The notes: generated from the letters alone by a model not told the origin. Counted from the stretch's first letter, positions 10,838-22,220 are shown. The stretch: 64,000 nucleotides of DNA from a gamma proteobacterium symbiont of Ctena orbiculata (GCA_003058525.1 QBVD01000037.1:62001-126000); one strand, 5' to 3'. Numbers and translations are program-made.

Positions 10838-12553
10838 TCAATCATTTTTCTTCATTACCCCACCCAGGGATGGATTACCACTTCCTACGGCAAAGACTTG
10901 AGATAGATATTCGGGTTTGGGTTCTCCCAGCAGGTCGAAAAGGTAGGAAAGCTGGCTGCGAAACAGCTGTTCGAAATCGCTGACGGTTTCACCTGGATTA
11001 TAGTCTCCAAACCACCAGAACCAATCAGACCCCTCACAGATCGCTAACTGTTTTTCCAACTCCGCCAACTTTCGCTTGCTGAATTTATTCTGCGCCAACA
11101 CGCGATCATATACCTTCTTCGCATCCCCCAGCAGATCCCAGGCGCGATTCTTGTCCTTGTCGCCGATCCAGGTAGTGAAGGTGCCGTAAACCCAACTGCC
11201 CGCCACCAGTTTCGAGAGTCTGGGAGGCGGCTGCTGTTGACGATCCAGTACTTCAGAGAATGTGGTTAGAGATAACCGGGGATGTTGTGACAGACGTTCG
11301 TACATGGCCCGTAGAAAGTAGCATCCATTGTAGGGGTAGTATTCCCAGGCATTCTCCCCGTCCATGATTATCGAGACCACGGCATCAGGATTGTCCTGAC
11401 AGGCATCGGCGATATTTACAAGATGGTTTATCAAATCCCCCACCGCGTCGTCGGAATGCCACTCACCGTAGGTGAATCCGATCAGATCGGAGAGGCCATC
11501 GTCCCGAAAGAACATATTCAGATGGCCTTCCTGGACACAGTAGGCCGAATGCACCCAATTATCGGGAAGGGGCATATCGCCGCCTCCGGCCATCAGGCTG
11601 TTACTCAATACCTGTTGGCCGGTGGCCGCCCATTCAAAGCCCTCCTCCTCCAGCATCTTCAGGGTCGCCTCACTGACTCCACCCTCTGAAGGCCAACACC
11701 CTTTAGGCTTAAAGCCGAAATGCTTCTCGAATACGTCGATGCCTTTACGCATATGCCAACGGGCCCGGGATTCACCACCTGGATACTCCTCCAACCCGGG
11801 CATAGCAATAGTCGGCAAGGCCTCTTTGGCGGCATTTATATCTGTCAGCAGGGGAATGATCGGGTGGGCGTAGGGTGTTACCGAAAGCTCTACCTGGCCC
11901 TGATCCGCCAGTTTTGCGTAACGCTGGGTGAGATTGCTCAAAATCTCCCAGATCAACTCGATCATACGACGCCGGTCGTCCTGGTCGAAACCATGCCCCT
12001 TTGCCTGCAAGGACCGCACCCGAATATCGTTCATCCGCTGGCATTCGCCGACCCAGGACAGATGGTACCAGATCAAAAGATCGACCAGATATTGATCATT
12101 GAAATAGGCAATCATGGCCTCGTTTTCCAATGCATGCTTGGCCAGCGCCGCCAATTCACTGAAATGCTTGAAACGACTGATGAGGCGGTTTTCATTGGCC
12201 TTGAGACAGGCGGAAATAATTACCTTGCGGGATACCGTATCCACCGGAAGTCCCGGTCCGGCGAGCGCCGCCAGTAACGGATCGCGAATCAAAGTACCTT
12301 TATTCAGCCAGGCCTTGATCTGGGTAGCATAGTCATCGATCTGTTCCAACAAGACAGGGGCAAAATTCACCACCGCCTTGGCATCCGGCGTGTGCTCCAG
12401 ATGGGCCACCATATCAGAGTAGTCTTTGATGCCGTGCAGATAGACCCAGGGTAACAGGTACTCACTATCATCCGGCCCCTTATAGTAGGGCTGATGCATG
12501 TGCCAGCATAAGACAACCTGCAAGCGGTTGTCCGGCTCTAAATCATCTGACAT
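10838..12553 (-). CDS. Glycoside hydrolase family 57 protein
   Basis: A 571-aa GH57 protein (alpha-amylase/glucanotransferase/branching type). The family signature [12 protein letters not shown] is near the N-terminus. The nucleophile region [17 protein letters not shown] and the acid/base region [17 protein letters not shown] are both intact. The C-terminal part (about 440-571) is helical and ends before a short tail. There is no signal peptide, so it acts on cytosolic glucan. Its start overlaps the end of glgC by 11 bp and it is followed by malQ, which places it in glycogen metabolism. Whether it hydrolyses, debranches or transfers glucan cannot be read from the sequence. Confidence 0.9.
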   Translation of the reverse strand: MSDDLEPDNRLQVVLCWHMHQPYYKGPDDSEYLLPWVYLHGIKDYSDMVAHLEHTPDAKAVVNFAPVLLEQIDDYATQIKAWLNKGTLIRDPLLAALAGPGLPVDTVSRKVIISACLKANENRLISRFKHFSELAALAKHALENEAMIAYFNDQYLVDLLIWYHLSWVGECQRMNDIRVRSLQAKGHGFDQDDRRRMIELIWEILSNLTQRYAKLADQGQVELSVTPYAHPIIPLLTDINAAKEALPTIAMPGLEEYPGGESRARWHMRKGIDVFEKHFGFKPKGCWPSEGGVSEATLKMLEEEGFEWAATGQQVLSNSLMAGGGDMPLPDNWVHSAYCVQEGHLNMFFRDDGLSDLIGFTYGEWHSDDAVGDLINHLVNIADACQDNPDAVVSIIMDGENAWEYYPYNGCYFLRAMYERLSQHPRLSLTTFSEVLDRQQQPPPRLSKLVAGSWVYGTFTTWIGDKDKNRAWDLLGDAKKVYDRVLAQNKFSKRKLAELEKQLAICEGSDWFWWFGDYNPGETVSDFEQLFRSQLSYLFDLLGEPKPEYLSQVFAVGSGNPSLGGVMKKND

Positions 12554-13808
12554 GGTGGATTACCTGGCCTAACATTTCCGGCGTCACCAATACGACACCC
12601 TTTTCACTGACATAAAAGCGTTCCGCATCCAGGTCCGGGTCCTCACCGATGACCGTGCCCTCCGGTATATCACAACCACGATCGATCACCGCTTTGCTGA
12701 TACGGCAGTTGCGTCCGATGTTAACATCCGGCAAAACAACGGTTTCATTCACTTCACTGTAGGAATTGACACGCACATTGGAAAAAAGCAGTGAGTTCGT
12801 TACTTTGGCGCCCGATATGACACATCCGCCGGAAACCATGGAATCAACCGCCATGCCTCTACGCTCATCGTCATCAAAAACAAACTTTGCGGGCGGTAAC
12901 TGCTCCTGATAGGTCCAGATCGGCCAACTACGGTCATAGAGATTGAGGGGGGGTGTAACGCCAATCAGCTCCAGATTGGCCGTCCAGAACGCATCAATCG
13001 TACCCACATCCCGCCAGTAGGCCTGCTTACCGCTGGTGGCATCTCTGAAACGATAGGCCATCACGCGGTATTTCTCGATCACTTTGGGTATGATGTCCTT
13101 GCCGAAATCGTGGGATGAGTTGGGCATATCCGCATCTTTTATCAACTGTTCAAACAAGAACTTACGGTTAAACACATAGATTCCCATCGAGGCCAGAGCC
13201 TCATTCTCCTTACCTGGAATCGGCTTCGGATTGGCGGGTTTCTCATGGAAATCGACCACCCATCCGTCACTATCCACCGTCATCACACCAAACTCTTTGG
13301 CACTCTCCAGATCGACCGTGAGGCAGCCAACGGTCATATCGGCGCCGGATTCCACATGTTCGGCGATCATGGTGCCATAATCCATTTTATAGATGTGGTC
13401 TCCCGCCAGAACCAATACATAGTCCGGGTTGTGGCTGCGGAGGATGTCCAGATTTTGGTAGACCGCATCAGCCGTACCCTCGTACCAGCTGCTTTCAATG
13501 CGCTGCTGGGCCGGGAGCAATTCCACGAATTCACCAAATTCACCCCGCAGAAAGCCCCAACCACGCTGAATATGCAACAACAGTGAATGGGCTTTGTATT
13601 GCGTCAGTACCCCCACCTGGCGAATACCGGAATTGATACAGTTGGAGAGGGGGAAATCGACGATCCTGAACTTCCCTCCGAAGGGTACCGCAGGCTTCGA
13701 ACGCCATTTAGTCAGATGCTTGAGTCGGGAACCGCGTCCACCCGCCAGTATCAGGGCAAGCGTATTGCGAGTCAGCCGGCTGACGAAACGCGGACTCTGT
13801 TCAGTCAT
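12543..13808 (-). CDS. glgC: Glucose-1-phosphate adenylyltransferase
   Basis: A 421-aa ADP-glucose pyrophosphorylase, the committed step of glycogen synthesis. The nucleotidyltransferase motif [19 protein letters not shown] and the allosteric/catalytic stretch [20 protein letters not shown] are intact, as are [14 protein letters not shown] and [15 protein letters not shown]. The C-terminal left-handed beta-helix ends [19 protein letters not shown] 13808 follows a GGAG-like site. It is the first gene of the glgC-GH57-malQ run and is divergent from glgB, with a palindromic repeat in the shared intergenic region. Confidence 0.97.
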   Translation of the reverse strand: MTEQSPRFVSRLTRNTLALILAGGRGSRLKHLTKWRSKPAVPFGGKFRIVDFPLSNCINSGIRQVGVLTQYKAHSLLLHIQRGWGFLRGEFGEFVELLPAQQRIESSWYEGTADAVYQNLDILRSHNPDYVLVLAGDHIYKMDYGTMIAEHVESGADMTVGCLTVDLESAKEFGVMTVDSDGWVVDFHEKPANPKPIPGKENEALASMGIYVFNRKFLFEQLIKDADMPNSSHDFGKDIIPKVIEKYRVMAYRFRDATSGKQAYWRDVGTIDAFWTANLELIGVTPPLNLYDRSWPIWTYQEQLPPAKFVFDDDERRGMAVDSMVSGGCVISGAKVTNSLLFSNVRVNSYSEVNETVVLPDVNIGRNCRISKAVIDRGCDIPEGTVIGEDPDLDAERFYVSEKGVVLVTPEMLGQVIHHVR

Positions 13809-13868
13809 CGATCACTCCTCCATTGCCAAAGCTGGCCAAAAATTACTGCAAATCCTACTCGTGAGTAG

Positions 13869-13903
13869 CTAGCGCCTGTTAACACTCATCCAATCGGCCC
13901 TAG
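13869..13903 (+). repeat. Dispersed palindromic repeat, copy in glgC/glgB promoter region
   Basis: A 35-bp copy: CTAGCGCCTGTTAACACT, then CATC, then CAATCGGCCCTAG. The ends CTAG-GGCC form an imperfect inverted repeat. It lies between the divergent starts of glgC (13808) and glgB (14023). Similar elements occur at 22221, 22392, 26168 and 32523. Confidence 0.75.
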
Positions 13904-14022
13904 TTTAATTATGTGCCCCGCTCTCAAATTGAGAATGAACCTGTTGATGAGACGGAAGTGTTGGTATGTTAACATCATGTCCCCTTCAAGGCGTACCGTT
14001 CAAAGCAGGTTTCTTAAAGTTT

Positions 14023-16197
14023 ATGATGAGTAAAATTCCAGTGGCGTTGAAACGGATTATTGATGCCCGTCACCATGATCCATTCGAGGTGTTGGGCAGA
14101 CATGTCCATGGTGACGACTGTCGCATCAGGGTATTCATGCCACAGGCGGAAAAAGTCACTTTGGAGGATGGACAGCACCCTTTCAGGCGTCTTCAAGGCA
14201 CCGATTTTTTTGAGCTGGAGACAGCGGCTGACAAGGTCGATGAGCACTATCGGCTGGAGTGGCAGGACAAATCAGGGCAGATCCGTAAAACCTACGATCC
14301 ATACTGTTTTCCACCCCTTTTGCCGGAGTTCGACCTCCACCTATTCAGCGAAGGCAAGCACCGTCATGCCTACCGCTTCTTTGGCGCCCACCCGTATGAA
14401 ACAGTCGGGATAAGCGGGATACTGTTTGCCGTCTGGGCGCCGAACGCCGCCAGAGTTTCCGTGGTGGGTAATTTCAACCATTGGGACGGACGGGTTCACC
14501 CCATGCGTTCAAGGGGAGGCTCCGGTGTCTGGGAGCTGTTCATTCCCGAACTGGAGCATGGCAGTTTGTACAAATTCGAAATCCGCACTCAGGACGGACA
14601 CATCTCACTGCGTACAGACCCCTATGGCAATTTTTTTCAATGCCGCCCTGACACAGCGGCCATCGTGGTCTCTGACAGTGACTATGAGTGGGGTGACGGG
14701 GAGTGGATAAACAACCGAGCCACTTCCAACTGGCAACAGGAACCAATGTCTATCTATGAGGTCCACCTGGGATCCTGGCGGAGAGACGACCAGGGAGGAT
14801 TCCTGAACTATCGCGACCTTGCCCACCAACTTACTGACCATGCCAAAAGGATCGGCTTTACCCACATCGAGCTATTGCCCATAACCGAGCACCCCCTGGA
14901 CGGCTCATGGGGTTACCAGACAACTGGCTACTTCGCCCCTACCAGTCGATTCGGCGCGCCCGATGACTTCCGCTATTTCATCGATTACCTGCATCAAAAC
15001 GGCATCGGCATCATCCTCGACTGGGTCCCCGCCCATTTCCCCCGTGATCGATATGCCCTGGCCAGATTCGATGGCTCTGCACTGTATGAACATGAGGACC
15101 CCCGCAAGGGTGAGCACCGGGATTGGGGCACTTTGATCTTTAATTTCGGCCGCAACGAGGTACGAAACTTTCTCATCTCCAGCGCCATCTACTGGCTGGA
15201 GGAGTTTCACATCGACGGCTTACGTGTCGATGCGGTTGCCTCCATGCTCTATCTCGATTACTCCCGAGAACCCGGAGACTGGGTGCCCAATCAGTACGGG
15301 GGACGGGAGAATCTTGAGGCGGTTGACTTCCTGCGGGAACTCAACAGCGTCACCCATGACTTCCACCCGGGAACACTGATGATCGCGGAGGAGTCCACTG
15401 CCTGGCCTCAGGTGTCGCGCCCGACCTGGCTGGGGGGACTGGGTTTCAGCATGAAGTGGAACATGGGTTGGATGCACGATACGCTCTCTTACACCTCTCA
15501 GGATCCAATCTACCGCCACTATCACCACGATTTGCTGACCTTCGGGCTTCTCTATGCCTTCACCGAGAATTTCGTGCTGCCCTTCTCTCATGATGAGGTT
15601 GTCCACGGCAAAGGCTCGATGATCGACAAAATGCCCGGGGATGATTGGCAAAAATTTGCTAATTTACGTCTTCTCTATACCTATATGTTCACCTACCCCG
15701 GGAAAAAGCTCCTGTTCATGGGCAGTGAGTTCGCCCAGGGCCGTGAATGGAACGATAGTGAGGCCCTGGACTGGTTCCTGCAGGAGCACCCTTCCCATAA
15801 GGGGATAACCGCACTTCTGACCGATCTCAACAAGCTCTATCGAGAACAGCCGATACTGCACCAGATTGAATTCGAATATCCTGGCTTCGACTGGATCGAT
15901 TGTCATGACAGCTCACAGTCGATTCTCAGCTATGTGAGAAAAGATCGGGACGGTAATGAAATACTGATCATCCTGAACTTCACTCCGGTACCGCGCGAGA
16001 ACTATCGGATAGGCGTCAACTACCCCGGAAACTATTCGGAGATCTTCAATTCCGATTCTGAATTTTACGGGGGCAGCAACATGGGCAACGGCAGCGGATT
16101 GGTCTCCGAGGATATCCCCTGGATGGGACGCAACCAGTCGATAGCATTGACCCTGCCGCCTCTGGGGGCGATCCTGTTACACAAGCAAGAGGGTTGA
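14023..16197 (+). CDS. glgB: 1,4-alpha-glucan branching enzyme
   Basis: GH13 branching enzyme of about 724 aa that adds alpha-1,6 branches to the linear glucan made by GlgA. An N-terminal beta-sandwich is followed by a CBM48 ([20 protein letters not shown]). The catalytic barrel has nucleophile Asp in [18 protein letters not shown], acid/base Glu in [17 protein letters not shown] and the stabilising Asp in [14 protein letters not shown]. The frame is open to 13966, but homology begins with [12 protein letters not shown], so ATG 14023 (or 14026) is preferred. The ribosome-binding site is weak. Convergent with pgi. Confidence 0.96.
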   Translation: MMSKIPVALKRIIDARHHDPFEVLGRHVHGDDCRIRVFMPQAEKVTLEDGQHPFRRLQGTDFFELETAADKVDEHYRLEWQDKSGQIRKTYDPYCFPPLLPEFDLHLFSEGKHRHAYRFFGAHPYETVGISGILFAVWAPNAARVSVVGNFNHWDGRVHPMRSRGGSGVWELFIPELEHGSLYKFEIRTQDGHISLRTDPYGNFFQCRPDTAAIVVSDSDYEWGDGEWINNRATSNWQQEPMSIYEVHLGSWRRDDQGGFLNYRDLAHQLTDHAKRIGFTHIELLPITEHPLDGSWGYQTTGYFAPTSRFGAPDDFRYFIDYLHQNGIGIILDWVPAHFPRDRYALARFDGSALYEHEDPRKGEHRDWGTLIFNFGRNEVRNFLISSAIYWLEEFHIDGLRVDAVASMLYLDYSREPGDWVPNQYGGRENLEAVDFLRELNSVTHDFHPGTLMIAEESTAWPQVSRPTWLGGLGFSMKWNMGWMHDTLSYTSQDPIYRHYHHDLLTFGLLYAFTENFVLPFSHDEVVHGKGSMIDKMPGDDWQKFANLRLLYTYMFTYPGKKLLFMGSEFAQGREWNDSEALDWFLQEHPSHKGITALLTDLNKLYREQPILHQIEFEYPGFDWIDCHDSSQSILSYVRKDRDGNEILIILNFTPVPRENYRIGVNYPGNYSEIFNSDSEFYGGSNMGNGSGLVSEDIPWMGRNQSIALTLPPLGAILLHKQEG

Positions 16198-16233
16198 AGC
16201 AAAACACCTCAACATTGAAATGAAACAGACTGA

Positions 16234-17880
16234 CTAGCGCTTTCTATGTCGATGGAAGTATGTAATCAACCCCTGAGTGGAGCTGTCGTGCCGGGAGGAC
16301 TGCTGTTCGTCCAACAGCTCAGGTAAAATCACGCCAGCCAGCTGTTTCCCCAATTCCACCCCCCATTGATCAAAGGAGTTGATCCGCCAGATGACACCCT
16401 GGATGAAGATCTTGTGTTCATACAAAGCGATTAGTGATCCCAGTCTTGACGGGGTCATCTTATCCACAAGCAGGGTATTTGAGGGTCTATTTCCGGGAAA
16501 GATCCGATGAGGCAGAAGATCCACGATCTGCTCAGGATCCAGGCCTGCCTGCTCCATCTCCTCCCGTGCTTCGGTACGTGTCTTACCAAGCATCAATGCC
16601 TCAGTCTGCGCCAGACAGTTGGCAAACAGTTTCTCGTGATGATCCCCTGTCTCGTTATGGCTGTTGACCGGAATAATGAAATCGCAGGGAATGAGCTGCG
16701 TTCCCTGATGGATGAGTTGGTAGTAGGCATGTTGCCCGTCGGTACCGGCCGTACCCCATACAACAGGACCGGTGGGATAATCGACAGGCCGTCCGAAGCG
16801 GGTGACGCGCTTACCGTTGCTCTCCATATCCGCTTGTTGCAAATAGTCAGGCAGATACCTCAGGTACTGGTCATAAGGGAGAATCGCATGAGTACGCATT
16901 TTGGCAAAATCGAGATACCAGATACCCAACAGCGCCATGATGACCGGCATGTTTTCAGAGAGATCGGCATGCAGGAAATGTTGGTCCATTTCATGGGCGC
17001 CTTCCAGCAGTTCAAAAAAATTCCGCATGCCGATTGCAATTGCGATGGGCAGGCCAATCGCTGACCAGAGTGAATAGCGTCCGCCAACCCAATCCCAGAA
17101 TTCAAACATATTGGCGGTATCTATACCGAATCGAGATACCTCCTCAGCATTCGTCGAAACAGCAACGAAATGGCGAGCCACGGCCGCTTCATCATGAAGT
17201 TCATCCAACAACCATTTTCGAGCAGTTACCGCATTGGTCAAAGTCTCTTGTGTAGTAAAGGTTTTTGACGCAATGATAAACAGCGTGGTTTCCGGGTCCA
17301 GCGCACTAACGGTATCAACGATATGGGTACCGTCCACATTCGAAACGAAATGCATCCTCAGATCTGGTTTCTGATAAGGCTTGAGCGCTTCACAGACCAT
17401 CAGTGGTCCCAGGTTGGAGCCACCGATGCCGATATTGACCACATCGCTGATCGGCTTTCCTGTATAGCCTTTCCATTCACCGCAGCGCACCGATTCGGAA
17501 AATGCCTCCATTCTCTGCAGTACGGCATTGACAGATGGCATCACATCCTCACCGTCGAACCAGATGGGTTGGTTGGAACGGTTTCGCAAGGCCACATGCA
17601 GCACCGCTCTATTCTCGGTGATATTCAACCGTTCGCCGGAAAACATGCGGCGGCGCCAACCGTCAACATCGACAGCCTGCGCCAATTCCAGCAGAAGATT
17701 CATCGATCTTGCGTTAATCCGGTTCTTTGAATAATCGAGCATGATCCCGCATTGCCGAATAGACATCTGCTCAGCTCTCTCCGGCCCCTGTTGAAACAGG
17801 TCACGCATCTGGAGTGGCTCGACCTCGGCCCAGTGCTTTTCGAGGGCCATCCATTCGTCTGTCTGATTTATCTCGGTCAT
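16234..17880 (-). CDS. pgi: Glucose-6-phosphate isomerase
   Basis: A 548-aa phosphoglucose isomerase that interconverts glucose-6-P and fructose-6-P. Signatures: [38 protein letters not shown] (PGI signature 1) and the C-terminal [20 protein letters not shown] with GVELGKQLA (signature 2). It sits between glgB (convergent, 36 bp apart) and glgA (divergent), linking glycogen to glycolysis and gluconeogenesis. Confidence 0.98.
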   Translation of the reverse strand: MTEINQTDEWMALEKHWAEVEPLQMRDLFQQGPERAEQMSIRQCGIMLDYSKNRINARSMNLLLELAQAVDVDGWRRRMFSGERLNITENRAVLHVALRNRSNQPIWFDGEDVMPSVNAVLQRMEAFSESVRCGEWKGYTGKPISDVVNIGIGGSNLGPLMVCEALKPYQKPDLRMHFVSNVDGTHIVDTVSALDPETTLFIIASKTFTTQETLTNAVTARKWLLDELHDEAAVARHFVAVSTNAEEVSRFGIDTANMFEFWDWVGGRYSLWSAIGLPIAIAIGMRNFFELLEGAHEMDQHFLHADLSENMPVIMALLGIWYLDFAKMRTHAILPYDQYLRYLPDYLQQADMESNGKRVTRFGRPVDYPTGPVVWGTAGTDGQHAYYQLIHQGTQLIPCDFIIPVNSHNETGDHHEKLFANCLAQTEALMLGKTRTEAREEMEQAGLDPEQIVDLLPHRIFPGNRPSNTLLVDKMTPSRLGSLIALYEHKIFIQGVIWRINSFDQWGVELGKQLAGVILPELLDEQQSSRHDSSTQGLITYFHRHRKR

Positions 17881-18081
17881 GATCTAAATGCGTTATATAT
17901 TTGAATATTAGTTCCAGTTTTTTACAAAAGGCGGCAGGTATAGCAAGATACCATATGACGTATCGTAAAGCTGTGAAGGTAAATGATAAAATAGCGCAAC
18001 AAAACGACTGTCGATGCAGAATCTGCCGATTTAAGCGCATGCCTGTCAACAGCCCCAAAAAAAAAAGGACAATAAAAGGCC

Positions 18082-19542
18082 ATGAAAATCCTCTTTACCA
18101 GCAGTGAAGCCACACCATTAATCAAAACAGGTGGCTTGGCTGATGTTGCAGGTAGCTTGCCTGCCGCACTTAATAACATAGGCCAGGATTGTCGCCTGAT
18201 TCTCCCTGGTTATCCAGATGTGCTGGAAAAAGCGGACAATCTACAAAGCCTGGCACAACTGGAAATTACTGGCGAAACTTCGCCGGTCCGACTTTTACAG
18301 GGGAGCTGCGGTCCTCACAGGGTACCGCTGTATGTGATCGACGCACCCCACCGGTTCAACCGTGCAGGTAATCCCTATCTATCCCCCGAGGGTATGAACT
18401 GGCCCGATAATGCGGAACGTTTCAGCCTCTTCTGTCATGCGGTGGCAGAGTTGGCCCTGAACCGGATAGATCACGACTGGCAGCCCGATGTTGTACACGC
18501 GAATGACTGGCAGACCGGTCTCATCGCACCATTGCTCTCCACACAGGAAAATCGACCCGCAACCCTGTTTACAATCCATAATCTGGCCTATCAGGGCCTC
18601 TTCGATCATGCCACCTTTCTGCGCCTCGGACTCCCGGATGAACTTTGGTCATACCATCATCTGGAGTTTCATGACCAGCTCTCATTTATCAAAGGGGGAA
18701 TCGCACTCTCAGACCGGGTAAACACGGTCAGCCCCAGCTATGCAGCAGAGATAAAGACAGCCGAGTTCGGTTATGGTCTTGAGGGACTGCTGAACCATCG
18801 AAAAGACCATTTCAGCGGGGTTCTCAATGGGATCGATTACCACGAGTGGGATCCGCTAAACGACCGGCATATCGACACCCCCTACTCCGCTGAAAGCTTT
18901 GCCGACAAACGCAACAATAAACTGGCATTGCAACAGGAATACGGACTTCCCGAGGATGAGAATATCCAACTATTCGGTTATATCGGCCGATTGGTTGATC
19001 AGAAGGGTGTCGACCTGATTCTTCAGGTTTTGCCCGGCATTATGGATGCCGGGGCTCAAATGGTCATGCTGGGTTCGGGCAACAAAGATCTTGAGCACGC
19101 ACTGGAGAAAATCAGCAACCGCTATCACAGCCGTGTCGGGGTATTTATCGGATATGATGAAGGCCTGTCACACCGTATCGAGGCAGGGTGCGATTCATTC
19201 ATCATGCCCTCCCGCTTCGAACCCTGCGGATTGAATCAGATGTACAGCTTGAGATACGGTACTGTCCCCATCGTTCGCCGCACTGGCGGTCTCGCCGATA
19301 CTGTGGTTGACGTCAATCCAACAACCCTCGTAAATGGCAGCGCAACAGGCTTCGTCTTCGACGATGCAGATGGCAGCAGCTTGTGGGGGGCCGTGGAACA
19401 TGCAATCAATTTCTATCGACGCTCGGCCACGGACTGGGAAATTCTTGCCAGGACAGGGATGCTGCAGGACTTCAGTTGGGAGGCCAGTGCTCAACACTAC
19501 CTGGAACTTTACCAGACAGCCATCGATGAGCCCGGCCTCTAG
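18082..19542 (+). CDS. glgA: Glycogen synthase (ADP-glucose type)
   Basis: A 486-aa GT5 enzyme that extends alpha-1,4-glucan from ADP-glucose. The N-terminus MKILFTSSEATPLIKTGGLA holds the ADP-glucose-binding KTGGL. Also seen: DVVHANDWQTGL, GVLNGIDYHEWDP, YIGRLVDQKGVDLILQ and MPSRFEPCGLNQMYSLRYG with the conserved Glu. AAGGAC lies about 12 bases before ATG 18082. A truncated copy of the dispersed palindromic repeat starts at the TAG stop codon. Clearly functional. Confidence 0.98.
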   Translation: MKILFTSSEATPLIKTGGLADVAGSLPAALNNIGQDCRLILPGYPDVLEKADNLQSLAQLEITGETSPVRLLQGSCGPHRVPLYVIDAPHRFNRAGNPYLSPEGMNWPDNAERFSLFCHAVAELALNRIDHDWQPDVVHANDWQTGLIAPLLSTQENRPATLFTIHNLAYQGLFDHATFLRLGLPDELWSYHHLEFHDQLSFIKGGIALSDRVNTVSPSYAAEIKTAEFGYGLEGLLNHRKDHFSGVLNGIDYHEWDPLNDRHIDTPYSAESFADKRNNKLALQQEYGLPEDENIQLFGYIGRLVDQKGVDLILQVLPGIMDAGAQMVMLGSGNKDLEHALEKISNRYHSRVGVFIGYDEGLSHRIEAGCDSFIMPSRFEPCGLNQMYSLRYGTVPIVRRTGGLADTVVDVNPTTLVNGSATGFVFDDADGSSLWGAVEHAINFYRRSATDWEILARTGMLQDFSWEASAQHYLELYQTAIDEPGL

Positions 19543-19561
19543 GATCTGTTAACACTAATCC
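19539..19561 (+). repeat. Truncated copy of the dispersed palindromic repeat
   Basis: CTAGGATCTGTTAACACT-AATCC overlaps the glgA stop codon and matches the left half of the 35-bp element. The right half is replaced by the end of the pseudogene remnant that follows. Confidence 0.5.
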
Positions 19562-19571
19562 TGTATCAACC

Positions 19572-19912
19572 TCATGGAGTGGCAAACACCTCACTCTCCG
19601 CAAGCCCTACATTAAGTGTTACAGGGCTAACCTGGTCTACGGTAAATCTCAGGCTGATTACACTTCGGGGTGCTATAAAAATCTCCTACGATCCACGGTC
19701 TGTGCCGTACCCCATGTCAACTCGATCCATGCACCTGCCCCTTCTCCTGAAGATGCCCATTCACGATGGTAATCGACTGGCCACCCCGTCACGATACCAT
19801 CTATTGCCTTTTGCGCCATTTGGGTTGAACCAGCATTTTCTGATGGTGCGGTAACGCTGCTGGCAATAGGTGCAATGTAACTGTTGGTAACGCCGGTTGG
19901 GAAAGCTAGGCT
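19572..19912 (-). pseudogene. Remnant of a discoidin/galactose-binding-like domain
   Basis: Two minus-strand fragments of one extracellular carbohydrate-binding-type domain remain. The N-terminal part (19912 down to about 19700) reads TGVTNSYIAPIASSVTAPSE, then AQKAIDGIVTGWPVDYHREW, GEGAGAWIELTWGTAQTVDR, then a frameshift and stop. The C-terminal part (about 19675 to 19572) reads APRSVISLRFTVDQVSPVTL followed by NVGLAESEVFATP and a TGA stop. The middle, about 35-45 residues in intact relatives, is deleted. Such domains usually end large secreted or surface proteins of marine bacteria. The parent gene is gone. The assignment rests on remembered family pattern and was not searched. The rest of the gap (19913-20017) shows nothing. 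Confidence 0.65.
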
Positions 19913-20017
19913 TCACGGCGTCATACAGGATAGTCTGTTTTGATGGCGCTGTGCTCCTCTGCCGACTTCGCGCCTCAGATTCGGAAAGAAATACGTGGTG
20001 GTTAGCGTAATAAGGCC

Positions 20018-20398
20018 CTAAGCAGCCTGTATAGGTATAGCGTCGCCAGTCCCAGTTACCCTGTTCTCTTCATCGAGATAGACCAGGGTGGGTTTGAATG
20101 TGGACATCTCATCGCTGTCCAGGCCGGCATAGGCGCAGATGATGACTCGATCTCCCGGTTCGGCCTTGTGTGCCGCCGCACCATTGACGGAAATCACGCG
20201 CGATCCCGCCTCCGCAAGTATGGCGTAAGTTGTAAAACGTTCGCCATTGGTCACGTTATAGATCTGGATCTGTTCGTACTCATGGATACCAGCCATCTTC
20301 ATCAAATCGGCATCAATGGCACACGAGCCTTCATAATCAAGCTCGGAGTGAGTCACACATGCTCGATGTAGCTTGCACTTAAGTACTGTCAGCTGCAT
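20018..20398 (-). CDS. panD: Aspartate 1-decarboxylase
   Basis: A 126-aa pyruvoyl-dependent enzyme that makes beta-alanine for pantothenate. It begins [20 protein letters not shown] and has the self-cleavage site YEGSC (Gly-Ser, Ser25 becoming the pyruvoyl group). [10 protein letters not shown] and [20 protein letters not shown] also match the family. Third gene of a minus-strand pantothenate group (panB, panC, panD), about 130 bp after panC. Confidence 0.97.
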   Translation of the reverse strand: MQLTVLKCKLHRACVTHSELDYEGSCAIDADLMKMAGIHEYEQIQIYNVTNGERFTTYAILAEAGSRVISVNGAAAHKAEPGDRVIICAYAGLDSDEMSTFKPTLVYLDEENRVTGTGDAIPIQAA

Positions 20399-20530
20399 GG
20401 ATTTCGTGCCCTATTTTGGATGAATGTCTATATTAACCATTGTCCCGATTCAGATCGACCCGAGGCTACCCGAACAAGGGTACGGCCAATTATCCGCAAT
20501 CTTGCCCCACCTATCAATAAAAATATGTTG

Positions 20531-21376
20531 CTATGCAGCATTTAGATTATCTATCAGCCGTGTAGTTCCCATATATGCAGCCGCCAGAATCATCAAATTC
20601 TGCTCATCCCGAGCGGGGATCGTCAGATCCTGCGCCTGGCGAATAGTGAAATAATCCGGCCGAAAACCTGCAGATCGCAGCAGATCGAGACCATTTTCCT
20701 CCAGAATACCGTAATTTCGTTCACCATCCCTCAATAACTCTGCGGTTTTCTTGAGGATTTCGAAGAGTTGCGGCGCCTGCTTCCTCTCATCCGCTGAAAG
20801 ATAGCTGTTGCGGGAGCTCTTGGCCAGTCCATCCGCCTCTCTTACAGTCGGCAACCCTAGGATTTCGACAGGTATCGCCAAGTCGGCAGCCATACGCCGG
20901 ATCACCATCAATTGTTGATAATCCTTCTCCCCGAACACCGCTATATCCGGTTGTACGTAGTTGAAGAGTTTGCAAACGACTGTAGAGACGCCGACAAAAT
21001 GGCCCGGACGGCTGGCACCACAAAGGATATCGGAGATTTCGGGCACCTCCACCCGGGTTTGCGCCTGTTTCCCCTGGGGATAGATGGTTGTCGCCGATGG
21101 GGCAAAAAGCAGATCCACACCGGCCTCTTCAAGTTTGCCCTGATCCTGTTCCAGGGTGCGAGGGTAACTTTCATAATCTTCGCCCTCACCAAACTGCATT
21201 GGATTGACAAAAATGCTCACCACACTTCGATCACAGCGGTTTCCGGCCACTTCAACCAGCGCCAGATGCCCCTCATGCAGATTTCCCATGGTTGGTACAA
21301 ATCCGATTTTCTCGCTGGCCCTGCGCCAACTTCCAATGCGTTTGCGCAACGTTTCAACGTCGGTAATCGTCTCCAT
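20531..21376 (-). CDS. panC: Pantothenate synthetase
   Basis: A 281-aa ATP-dependent ligase that joins pantoate and beta-alanine. Motifs: GFVPTMGNLHEGHLALVE (HxGH-type nucleotide site), VSIFVNPMQFGEGEDYESYP, VVCKLFNYVQPDIAVFGEKD and LAKSSRNSYLS (KMSKS-like). ATG 21376 is chosen because GAGGTG sits six bases upstream; a GTG at 21388 in the same frame is less likely. It starts 8 bp after the panB stop, so the two are co-transcribed. Confidence 0.97.
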   Translation of the reverse strand: METITDVETLRKRIGSWRRASEKIGFVPTMGNLHEGHLALVEVAGNRCDRSVVSIFVNPMQFGEGEDYESYPRTLEQDQGKLEEAGVDLLFAPSATTIYPQGKQAQTRVEVPEISDILCGASRPGHFVGVSTVVCKLFNYVQPDIAVFGEKDYQQLMVIRRMAADLAIPVEILGLPTVREADGLAKSSRNSYLSADERKQAPQLFEILKKTAELLRDGERNYGILEENGLDLLRSAGFRPDYFTIRQAQDLTIPARDEQNLMILAAAYMGTTRLIDNLNAA

Positions 21377-21384
21377 CCCGCACC

Positions 21385-22185
21385 TCACTTAAAACTGTGT
21401 TCAGCCGTTGGGAAATCACCCGATTTAACGGCATCCACATAGGCCTTGAGTGCCTCTTGGATGGTCCTGCCGGATTGTAGAAAGTTCTTCACGAAACGGG
21501 GTGGATGCGGATTGATACCCAGCATGTCATACAGCACCAATACCTGCCCATCACAATCGGGGCCTGCACCAATACCGATCACAGGTATGCTCAACTCGGT
21601 AGCGACCTGCGCAGCCAACTGATCCGGCACACACTCCAGAACCAGCATATCGACACCCGCATCCTGCAAAAGTCTGGCGTCTTCACGAATCAGGCTTGCA
21701 TCCCGCTGTTCCCGTCCCTGCACACGATACCCACCAAGCTTATGTACGGATTGTGGTAACAGACCAAGGTGTCCACAGACAGGGATTCCCTGGGATGCAA
21801 GCTGGCGAATCGCCTCCAGTTGAGGCGTACCACCTTCAAGTTTGACCATATGGGCGCCGCCCTCCTTCATCAGCCTGCCCGCGGATTCCATGGCCAAACT
21901 CGGAGAGCGATAACTCATGAATGGCATATCTGCCACCAGCAGGGAGTTTTCCCTGGCTCTTGCCGCATTGCGTGTATGGTAGATCATCTCATCCAAGGTC
22001 ACCGGCAGGGTACTCTCTTGCCCCTGGATCACCATACCGAGAGAATCACCGACGAGAATCACCTCGACTCCCGCATCTTCAATAAGACGGGTGAAGCTGG
22101 CATCGTAGCTGGTCAATACACAGATCTTTTCACCGGCAGATTTCATCTCCAGCAAACTTCTGACGGTTATATTTTTTTTGCTCAT
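21385..22185 (-). CDS. panB: 3-methyl-2-oxobutanoate hydroxymethyltransferase
   Basis: A 266-aa enzyme that transfers a hydroxymethyl group from methylene-THF to ketoisovalerate, the first committed step of pantothenate synthesis. Seen: CVLTSYDASFTRLIEDAGVE, ILVGDSLGMVIQGQESTLPV, MVKLEGG, GHLGLLPQSVHKLGGYRVQG and VIGIGAGPDCDGQVLVLYDM. It heads the panB-panC pair and uses the cofactor supplied by GlyA. Two palindromic repeats lie in the 240-bp gap upstream. Confidence 0.98.
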   Translation of the reverse strand: MSKKNITVRSLLEMKSAGEKICVLTSYDASFTRLIEDAGVEVILVGDSLGMVIQGQESTLPVTLDEMIYHTRNAARARENSLLVADMPFMSYRSPSLAMESAGRLMKEGGAHMVKLEGGTPQLEAIRQLASQGIPVCGHLGLLPQSVHKLGGYRVQGREQRDASLIREDARLLQDAGVDMLVLECVPDQLAAQVATELSIPVIGIGAGPDCDGQVLVLYDMLGINPHPPRFVKNFLQSGRTIQEALKAYVDAVKSGDFPTAEHSFK

Positions 22186-22220
22186 ATTGTCTCGCTAAGC
22201 TCACTCAAAACTGGCTCGTA

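Noticed and set aside
11720-12277. 185-codon plus-strand frame opposite the GH57 gene
   Set aside because: Antisense shadow; the minus-strand GH57 motifs are intact throughout.
19579-19854. 91-codon plus-strand frame after glgA
   Set aside because: No ribosome-binding site; the minus strand carries recognisable discoidin-like fragments, which explain the region better.
19720-19912. Alternative minus-strand frame with a CxxC (HCTYCQQRYRTIRK) that looks like a zinc ribbon of a transposase
   Set aside because: It overlaps the discoidin-like frame, which has many more conserved positions; judged chance.
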